Part shown: piece by piece, positions 1 to 5,030 of the stretch
Numbering within the stretch: position 1 is the first letter of the stretch
How the letters are laid out: every line of letters begins with the position of its first letter
DNA from: Planctomycetaceae bacterium
GTDB lineage: Bacteria; Planctomycetota; Planctomycetia; Pirellulales; Pirellulaceae
Reading direction: 5' to 3'
DNA: 9,501 nt
Assembly (NCBI GenBank): GCA_003455945.1
Contig: DMPQ01000334.1
Span: 1 to 9,501, forward strand
The notes under the pieces: generated by a model
Database searches by the model: none
What the model saw: only the letters and a program-made list of their open reading frames with translations
Told to the model about the DNA's origin: nothing
Program-made: the position numbers and the translations under genes

Positions 1-918
1 GATCTGCTGTTCGAGCGTCCGGTTCGGCAGCAGATCGCCCGCCAGACTCTCGACGGTGAACTCGTCCCACGGCAGGTTCCGATTGAACGCGCCGATGACC
101 CAATCGCGGTACGACCACATCTCGCGGTAGTTGTCGAAGTGGATTCCGTGCGTGTCGGCGTAGCGGGCATAGTCGAGCCAGTAGCGCCCGCGATGCTCTC
201 CCCAACGCTCCGACTCGAGCAGTCGATCCACCAGCCGCTCGTACGCTTCCGGCGACTGGTCCGCGACGAACTCGGCGACCAGCTCGGGAGTCGGCGGGAG
301 TCCGGTCAGGTCGAACGCCAGACGTCGCACCAAGGTGCGGCGATCGGCTTCGGGAGCCGGAGCGAGCCCCTCGGCCTCGAGCCGGGCCAGGATGAAGCGG
401 TCGATCGGATTGCGGATCCAAGCGGCGTCGCGCACCTCAGGAAGCGCTGGGCGAGTCGGCGCGATGAAGGACCAGTGAGGCTGATACTCGGCCCCCTCTT
501 CGATCCACTGCCGGATCGTCGCGATCTGATCGGTGGTCAATTGCTTGTGCGACGCCGGAGGGGGCATGATCGCGTCGGGATTGGCGGTGATCATCCGCAG
601 GTAGATCTCGCTCGACTCGGGATCCCCCGGCTCGAGCGCTCCCGCCTCGATCGCTGCCTCGCGCTGGTCGATCCGCAGTCCCGCCTTGCGCGAAGCGCTG
701 TCGGGACCGTGACAGGCGAAGCAGTTGTCGGCGAGGATCGGGCGGATGTCCCGGTTGTATTCGAGCGACGGCTGAGCGAGCGCGGTCGACGCGCCGAGTC
801 CGAACGAGACCAAGGCCGCAGCGGCGCCGAACGTCGCGCGAACCGTGCGGCCGAGAGGTCGCACCGCAGGGCTCGATGCGGCGCAGCGAGGCGTTCGGAG
901 CGATCGGAGCAGGATCAT
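1..918 (-). CDS. Planctomycete cytochrome c / DUF1549 (PSCyt1-PSCyt2) exported protein, 3' part outside window
   Basis: Only the first 306 residues lie in the window; the frame is still open at base 1. Start ATG at 918-916, with AGGAG 9 nt upstream (928-932). Residues 1-47 form a signal peptide: an Arg-containing n-region, a hydrophobic stretch near residues 27-46 (FGAAAALVSFGLGAS), and a likely cleavage after TALA or TALAQ. The mature start, SLEYNRDIRPILADNC, leads into a heme-binding CFACH motif (C66, C69, H70), and M118 in AIMPPP is a plausible axial ligand, matching the planctomycete cytochrome c domain (PSCyt1). The DUF1549 domain starts near residue 169 (NPIDRFILARLEAEGL) and includes DLTGLPPTPE, WLDYARYADTHG and ESLAGDLLPNRT. 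Family members usually continue with a DUF1553 domain, reach roughly 700-1000 residues, and are often followed by a DUF1501 gene; both would lie left of the window. The role is unproven in the family; an exported redox or polymer-degradation function is usually assumed. Family assignment is firm. Confidence 0.93.
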   Translation of the reverse strand, partial: MILLRSLRTPRCAASSPAVRPLGRTVRATFGAAAALVSFGLGASTALAQPSLEYNRDIRPILADNCFACHGPDSASRKAGLRIDQREAAIEAGALEPGDPESSEIYLRMITANPDAIMPPPASHKQLTTDQIATIRQWIEEGAEYQPHWSFIAPTRPALPEVRDAAWIRNPIDRFILARLEAEGLAPAPEADRRTLVRRLAFDLTGLPPTPELVAEFVADQSPEAYERLVDRLLESERWGEHRGRYWLDYARYADTHGIHFDNYREMWSYRDWVIGAFNRNLPWDEFTVESLAGDLLPNRTLEQQI

Positions 919-927
919 CGGAGCGGT

Positions 928-932
928 CTCCT
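928..932 (-). promoter_or_regulatory. Ribosome binding site of the PSCyt gene
   Basis: The minus strand reads AGGAG, then 9 nt, then ATG at 918. This decides the start in a frame that remains open further upstream and has no other ATG placed to give a signal peptide. Confidence 0.7.
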
Positions 933-956
933 GGGCGTCGAAAGCAGTCCGGACTC

Positions 957-985
957 GGACGACGAGATCGACGGTCTCGTCGTCC
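957..985. promoter_or_regulatory. 11-bp inverted repeat in the leader of the PSCyt gene
   Basis: Arms GGACGACGAGA (957-967) and TCTCGTCGTCC (975-985) are perfectly complementary and separated by 7 nt. The dyad lies 39-67 bp upstream of the PSCyt start, so it could be an operator near the promoter or a hairpin in the 5' untranslated leader. No T-tract follows on either strand, so a rho-independent terminator is unlikely. Confidence 0.5.
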
Positions 986-1062
986 CGAGAACTTCGGCGA
1001 CCCGAACGACAGGCCGCAGGTCGGCGCCGGTCGTCATGAAAGCAAGGTCGTCCGAGGCGGGG

Positions 1063-1082
1063 GACGTTCCGGGCGGAACGTC
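1063..1082. promoter_or_regulatory. 20-bp near-perfect palindrome, operator-like
   Basis: GACGTTCCGGGCGGAACGTC consists of two perfect 9-bp half-sites (GACGTTCCG / CGGAACGTC) around a 2-nt centre. It lies 145 bp upstream of the PSCyt start and 237 bp upstream of the PhzF start. The geometry (two adjacent half-sites, about two helical turns) suits a dimeric transcription factor better than an RNA hairpin, which would have too small a loop. The regulator is not identifiable from this window. Confidence 0.5.
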
Positions 1083-1194
1083 GCGGCAAGGCGGGAACCG
1101 ATCCGGGAGGCTGCGTCGGGGGGGCGGCGAACCGGTGGCGGAGCGTTCGTGTCCGTTCCGCAAGGTCGACGCCCGCGCAGTCGGGTCGGCCGAT

Positions 1195-1203
1195 TGCTAT
1201 TGT
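1195..1203 (+). promoter_or_regulatory. Possible extended -10 promoter element for the PhzF gene
   Basis: TGC-TATTGT at 1195-1203 fits an extended -10 (TGn plus 4 of 6 matches to TATAAT) in an otherwise very GC-rich stretch. No good -35 box is placed 16-18 nt upstream. If used, it would give a leader of about 110 nt. Weak evidence. Confidence 0.22.
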
Positions 1204-1318
1204 GGTCGAAGGGGGGACCGACGGCCAGCGTGGTTTCGCTTCGGTTCGTTCTCCGCCGCCGTCACGAAATCCCCCCCGCCGGCCATCTCCGACGAACTCC
1301 TTCCGACGAGTCCTTTCG

Positions 1319-2125
1319 ATGACGCGCGCCCGTTGCTTCCAGGTGGATGCCTTTGCGATCGCTCCGTTCACCGGAAATCCCGCCGCCGTCTGCTACTTGG
1401 ACGAACCGCAGAGCGATCGCTGGTATCAGGCGGTCGCCAACGAGATGAACCTTTCGGAAACGGCCTTCGTCTCGCCCGAAGATGGCGAATACCGTCTGCG
1501 ATGGTTCACGCCGGAAGTGGAAGTCGATCTCTGCGGACACGCCACTTTGGCGACCGCTCACGTCCTGTGGCGCGAATTGCATCGCGCCGACGACAAGCCG
1601 CTCCGCTTCCGGACCCGGAGCGGCGTGCTGACCGCTCGCTGCCAGGGAGCGGTGATCGATCTCGATTTTCCCAGCACGCCGGCTCGTCCCACCGACCCTC
1701 CCGCCGAACTGCTCGACGGGCTCGGGATCGAGCCGCAATGGGTCGGGAACAACGGCTTCGACTGGCTGGTCATCGTCCCTCGCGAGTCCCAGGTGCGGGC
1801 GCTCGACCCCGACCAGAAGCGGCTGATGAAGGTGCCGGCCCGCGGGATCATCGTTTCGGCGCCGACCGACGAAGGTCCTTACGACTTCGTCTCGCGCTTC
1901 TTCGGGCCATGCGTCGGCATTCCCGAAGATCCGGTCACCGGCTCGGCTCACTGCACCCTGGCTCCGTACTGGGGCGAGCGACTGGCCAAGCAGGCGCTCG
2001 TCGGCTTCCAGGCCTCGCGTCGCGGCGGCGAAGTGCATGTGCGCAATGAAGGCGAACGCGTGCACCTCGGGGGACAGGCGATCACCGTGATGCGCGGCGA
2101 GTGGGTCGTCTTTCCGAACGCCTGA
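1319..2125 (+). CDS. PhzF family isomerase/epimerase-like protein
   Basis: 268 residues, close to the usual length of PhzF, YddE and human PBLD (about 270-300). The frame is open further upstream, to an ATG at 1202, but homology begins with CFQVDAFAIAPFTGNPAAV, so the ATG at 1319 is chosen; no clear Shine-Dalgarno precedes it. Family motifs in order: FTGNPAAV (17-24); NEMNLSETAF (41-50), in which E47 corresponds to the catalytic glutamate of PhzF; DLCGHATLATAHVL (70-83); GFDWLVIVP (146-154); and the C-terminal half-site FFGPCVGIPEDPVTGSAHC (194-212). The fold is two diaminopimelate-epimerase-like halves with the active site between them. PhzF itself isomerises trans-2,3-dihydro-3-hydroxyanthranilate in phenazine synthesis, but no phenazine genes are present here and most genomic homologues have unknown substrates, so only family membership is claimed. 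It is probably cytoplasmic: no signal peptide is visible. A terminator-like hairpin follows immediately. Confidence 0.92.
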   Translation: MTRARCFQVDAFAIAPFTGNPAAVCYLDEPQSDRWYQAVANEMNLSETAFVSPEDGEYRLRWFTPEVEVDLCGHATLATAHVLWRELHRADDKPLRFRTRSGVLTARCQGAVIDLDFPSTPARPTDPPAELLDGLGIEPQWVGNNGFDWLVIVPRESQVRALDPDQKRLMKVPARGIIVSAPTDEGPYDFVSRFFGPCVGIPEDPVTGSAHCTLAPYWGERLAKQALVGFQASRRGGEVHVRNEGERVHLGGQAITVMRGEWVVFPNA

Positions 2126-2130
2126 ACCGG

Positions 2131-2158
2131 TCGCGAATCGGCTCGCGATTTCCTTTTC
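2131..2158 (+). terminator. Terminator-like hairpin downstream of the PhzF gene
   Basis: Arms TCGCGA (2131-2136) and TCGCGA (2143-2148), self-complementary, around a 6-nt loop, extendable by two G-U pairs. The T-rich run TTTCCTTTTC follows. It sits 5 bp after the stop codon, and this T-run stands out in the surrounding GC-rich DNA. It is a short stem, so termination may be partial. Confidence 0.5.
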
Positions 2159-2162
2159 GGGT

Positions 2163-2192
2163 TTGCGATCGCCGCGCCGCTCCCGCTATCCT
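2163..2192 (+). promoter_or_regulatory. Possible sigma70-type promoter for the ceramidase-like gene
   Basis: TTGCGA (2163-2168), an 18-nt spacer, then TATCCT (2187-2192): four of six matches to each consensus hexamer. It lies just after the terminator-like hairpin and would give a leader of about 100 nt to the start at 2301. The arrangement is sensible, but planctomycete promoters are poorly defined. Confidence 0.33.
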
Positions 2193-2288
2193 CGCGAGCG
2201 CCGACCGAGGCGCCGTCGAGACCGATGTCGTCGTCGCGTCGTCCCGCTGCGGTGGGTCCCCTCCCGCTCGGCGCTCTTTCCTCGCCAC

Positions 2289-2292
2289 GGAG
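2289..2292 (+). promoter_or_regulatory. Ribosome binding site deciding the start at 2301
   Basis: GGAG lies 8 nt before the ATG at 2301. In-frame ATGs at 2163, 2328 and 2427 exist; the one at 2163 would add an Arg-rich stretch with no export character, and the others lack a comparably placed motif. Confidence 0.55.
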
Positions 2293-2300
2293 ATCTTCCG

Positions 2301-3833
2301 ATGCTTCTTGCCGCCTCTGGTGCTCGCATGGAACCTGCCCGGCGGCTCGCAGCGCCGGACCGCGGCGGAATCTTCGGTGCGTGGTCATCGCGCCGAAGCG
2401 CCCGAACGATCGTCGCGCCGGTGGCGATGTTCCTGCTGGCGGCGGTGACGTTCTCCTGCGGTCACCGGACGACGCTCGGTGCCGACGAGCCGGGGGCAGT
2501 CCAGGTCGACGGCGCGCTGCGGATCGCCACCTTCGACATCGACGCCTCGCCGCGCGTCGGCAGTCCGCTCGCCTACGATCCGTGCGACGGCATCGAGACG
2601 CCGTTGACCTGTCGCGGAGTCGTGCTGCTGATCGAACCGAGCCCGGTCGTCTACTGCGCCGTCGATTGGATCGGAATCGCCAACGGGGCTCATCGTCATT
2701 TTCGCGAGCGATTGGCCGAGGCAGCGGGGACGACCGCCGATCGCGTCGCGGTCCATGCGCTCCATCAGCACGATGCGCCGTGGGCCGATCTGACCGCTGC
2801 CGAGCTGCTGGCGGCCGAGGGGATCGAGCATCAGGTCTTCGATGTTCCCTGGTTTCGCGACGTGGTCGATCGAGCGGCGGCGGCGGTCCGCGAAGCGATC
2901 GCTCGACCGTCGACCGTGACGCAGGTCGCTCTCGGTGCCGGCGAAGTCGCTCAGGTCGCATCGAACCGACGGATTCTCGGTCCGGACGGCAAGGTGCAGT
3001 ACACGCGCTGGTCGGCCACCAAGGACGAGAGTGTCCGCGAGATGCCGGTCGGTCTGATCGATCCGCTGCTTCGTTCGATCACGCTGCTCGACGGCGATCG
3101 GCCGCTGGTCACCACCACCTTCTACGCGACGCATCCGCAGAGCTATTACCGGACGCGCCTGGCCAATTCCGACTTTCCCGGTCTGGCGCGCGACGGGCGT
3201 CAGGCCGAGACCGGCGTGCTGCACGTCCATTTCGACGGCGCCGGAGGGAACATCACCGCGGGCAAGTGGAATGACGGGAGTCCCGAGAATCGACGGATCC
3301 TCGCCGATCGTCTGGCTGCCGGCATGCGTCTGGCGCGCGATGCCGAACGGACGATTCCGATCACCTCGGCTCAGGTCGGCTGGCGCTCGGTCGCGATCGC
3401 TCTGCCCCCGGCCGAACATCTGGACGAGTCGGCGCTCGTGGCGACCCTCGGTGACGACAGCGCGACGGCGGCGGTGCGCGGAGCGGCGGCGGCCGACCTG
3501 GCCTGGCTGCGGCGTTGTCGCGCCGGCGAGACGATCGATGTCGGTTGCCTGACGCTCGGCGACGCTCGGATCCTGTTCCTGCCGGGGGAGCTCTTCGTCG
3601 AGTACCAGCTGGAGGCTCAGGCGATGCTTCCCGAACGGTTCGTCGCGGTCGCCGCCTATGGCGATTACGGCCCCGGCTACATCGGCACGGCGGTCGCCTA
3701 CGACGAAGGGGGCTACGAGACGAGTGCGCGGGCCAGTCGCGTGGCACCGGGAGTCGAGAAGGTGTTGCGCGAGGCAATGCGCGAGCTGCTCGACCTTCCC
3801 GCTGTTCCTGAAGAACCGAGCGGCGAGCGCTGA
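2301..3833 (+). CDS. Exported neutral/alkaline ceramidase-like (Ceramidase_alk) hydrolase
   Basis: 510 residues from the ATG at 2301. A hydrophobic segment near residues 37-52 (IVAPVAMFLLAAVTFS) marks a signal peptide; cleavage after LGA (residue 61) is likely, and C53 in TFSC makes only a poor lipobox. The region from about residue 73 to 500 resembles the N-terminal catalytic domain of neutral ceramidases and lacks their C-terminal Ig-like domain. Equivalents of the zinc ligands can be followed: the HQHDAP segment (H155, H157) for the HTHSGP motif, H278 in ATHPQSY, E430 in LPGE and Y460 in GPGYIGT. The motif around the ceramidase nucleophile (GDxSPN) appears here as GAGGNITAG, with T319 where serine would be. 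It is therefore probably a zinc hydrolase of the same fold, but its substrate may not be ceramide. It would act in the periplasm or outside the cell. The spacer before it carries its own candidate promoter, so it is probably not co-transcribed with the PhzF gene. Confidence 0.75.
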   Translation: MLLAASGARMEPARRLAAPDRGGIFGAWSSRRSARTIVAPVAMFLLAAVTFSCGHRTTLGADEPGAVQVDGALRIATFDIDASPRVGSPLAYDPCDGIETPLTCRGVVLLIEPSPVVYCAVDWIGIANGAHRHFRERLAEAAGTTADRVAVHALHQHDAPWADLTAAELLAAEGIEHQVFDVPWFRDVVDRAAAAVREAIARPSTVTQVALGAGEVAQVASNRRILGPDGKVQYTRWSATKDESVREMPVGLIDPLLRSITLLDGDRPLVTTTFYATHPQSYYRTRLANSDFPGLARDGRQAETGVLHVHFDGAGGNITAGKWNDGSPENRRILADRLAAGMRLARDAERTIPITSAQVGWRSVAIALPPAEHLDESALVATLGDDSATAAVRGAAAADLAWLRRCRAGETIDVGCLTLGDARILFLPGELFVEYQLEAQAMLPERFVAVAAYGDYGPGYIGTAVAYDEGGYETSARASRVAPGVEKVLREAMRELLDLPAVPEEPSGER

Positions 3834-4214
3834 GCGTCTCGGGGCGACCTATCGAGCGAGGGGCGGGGTTCGAGGTTCGACGCGCGACGGTCGAGGCGCG
3901 GGGGTCTGACGGGGGTGAAGTCGCGCCCGACGCGTCTCGACCCAGATTCTCTCGCTTGACCGAGTTCGCGCCGCGCAGCGAACTGCTCTGGTCTCGTTCG
4001 CGCTCTTCGGTTATCTCCTTTGACGCCGCGCCTCCTGCTTTCGAGCCGTTCGGTCGTCGGTTTCCCTGACGAGCGCGCGAGCGAGATTCAGTCGCGCGGC
4101 GTGCGGCGCCGATGACCGAAAGCGAGAGCGTTCGGCCGGTCGTCGGTACGTCGACCGAAACGGCAGCCAAGGATCGGTGTGCCGAAGCGACGGATTCGTT
4201 CAGGGAAGAAGCGA
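3834..4214. other. Intergenic region without recognised gene
   Basis: About 380 bp between the ceramidase-like and M48 genes. No coding sequence with recognisable motifs was found. It holds an inverted repeat AGTTCGC (3963-3969) / GCGAACT (3978-3984) with an 8-nt loop, preceded by TTGACC (3956-3961), which could be a -35 box, but no convincing -10 follows at 16-18 nt. The promoter of the M48 gene is expected here. Confidence 0.5.
4203..4206 (+). promoter_or_regulatory. Ribosome binding site deciding the M48 start
   Basis: GGGA within AGGGAAG lies 8 nt upstream of the ATG at 4215. An in-frame ATG at 4179 would add 12 basic residues before the signal peptide and lacks such a motif, so 4215 is preferred. 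Confidence 0.55.
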
Positions 4215-5030
4215 ATGAGCATCGATCGTCGGACGTTGCTGCGCCAGGCGATGTGGGCCTGGATGGGCGGAATCGCCGCTTGCGGGTGCCGATCGGCGCC
4301 GATGACCGGACGCAAGCAGTTGCTGCTGGTCCCCGAGGATCAGGAACTGTCGCTCGGTGCCGAAGCGTACGGCGAGATGATGGGGGAAGAACCGCCGTCG
4401 TCCAACGCCCGCTGGACTCAGATGGTCCAGCGCGTCGGCCAGCGGATCGCCGACAAGGCGCAGCGCTCCGACTACGAGTGGGAGTTCCGACTGGTCGCCA
4501 GCCCGACTCAGAACGCCTTCTGCCTGCCGGGAGGCAAGGTGGCGATCTATGAGGGGATCCTGCCGATCTGCGCCAACGAAGCGGGGCTCGCGGTCGTGAT
4601 GAGTCACGAAGTGGCTCATGCGCTGGCGCGTCATGGCGGGGAGCGGATGAGTCAGAACATGGCGGTCGATCAGACCAAGCAGGCGATCAACTTCGTGCTG
4701 CGGAAGCAGGATCAGACGAAACGCGATCTGCTGATGCAGGCCTACGGCATCTCGACCGAATACGGCGTCCTGCTCCCCTACAGTCGCAAGCAGGAATCCG
4801 AGGCGGACCATATCGGCCTGATGCTGATGTCTCAGGCGGGCTACGACCCGAACGAAGCGCCCGGCTTCTGGGAGCGGTTCGGCGGAGTCGGCGGAGACAA
4901 GCCGCCCGAGTTCATGAGCACGCACCCGTCCGACGATCGCCGCGCCGCCGATCTCCGCGCACTGCTTCCCGAAGCGACCGACAAGTACGCCGCTGCCGCG
5001 CAGCAATTCGGAGCGGGCGAACCGATCTGA
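4215..5030 (+). CDS. M48 family zinc metalloprotease, putative lipoprotein
   Basis: 271 residues. The N-terminus reads MSIDRRTLLRQAMWAWMGGI, then AACGC: a hydrophobic signal with a lipobox-like IAAC (C23; C25 is an alternative) and a twin-arginine-like DRRTLLR, so Tat-dependent lipoprotein export is possible. The following TGRKQLLLVPEDQELSLG (31-48) is typical of the LoiP/BepA-type exported M48 group. The active site is HEVAH (131-135, within SHEVAHALARHGGERM); the third zinc ligand is E194 in the ExxAD motif (ESEAD, 194-198), and STHPSDDRR (235-243) is the conserved C-terminal M48 element. No TPR extension is present, so it resembles LoiP or Oma1-type proteases rather than full-length BepA. 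The inferred role is quality control of envelope proteins. It is convergent with the SDR gene, whose open frame overlaps the last 190 bp antisense. It appears complete, with all catalytic residues present. Confidence 0.93.
   Translation: MSIDRRTLLRQAMWAWMGGIAACGCRSAPMTGRKQLLLVPEDQELSLGAEAYGEMMGEEPPSSNARWTQMVQRVGQRIADKAQRSDYEWEFRLVASPTQNAFCLPGGKVAIYEGILPICANEAGLAVVMSHEVAHALARHGGERMSQNMAVDQTKQAINFVLRKQDQTKRDLLMQAYGISTEYGVLLPYSRKQESEADHIGLMLMSQAGYDPNEAPGFWERFGGVGGDKPPEFMSTHPSDDRRAADLRALLPEATDKYAAAAQQFGAGEPI

Larger units (their letters stand above)
919..1318. other. Divergent intergenic region between PSCyt and PhzF genes
   Basis: 400 bp without a convincing gene. Long frames cross it in several phases, but their products are Arg/Pro/Gly-rich with no recognisable motif, as expected for a GC-rich spacer. 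It must hold the promoters of both flanking genes. It contains two strong inverted repeats (957-985 and 1063-1082, listed separately) and a possible extended -10 element for the PhzF side. No T-rich tract or small-RNA signature was seen. Confidence 0.7.

Noticed and set aside
139..2049. 636-codon plus-strand open frame
   Set aside because: It runs antisense to the PSCyt gene, through the spacer and out of frame across PhzF; the product is Arg-rich without motifs. Both overlapped genes have clear family signatures.
1319..2125. Phenazine biosynthesis locus suggested by the PhzF homologue
   Set aside because: No other phz gene is present, and PhzF-like proteins are widespread in genomes that make no phenazines.
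1948..2961. 337-codon minus-strand open frame
   Set aside because: It is antisense to the end of PhzF and the first half of the ceramidase-like gene; the composition is dominated by Arg and Pro, a typical shadow frame.
4104..4308. 15-bp direct match (CGGCGCCGATGACCG at 4104-4118 and 4294-4308)
   Set aside because: The second copy encodes APMT in the M48 lipoprotein linker and flanks do not extend the match. A single 15-mer repeat in 9.5 kb of GC-rich DNA can be chance.
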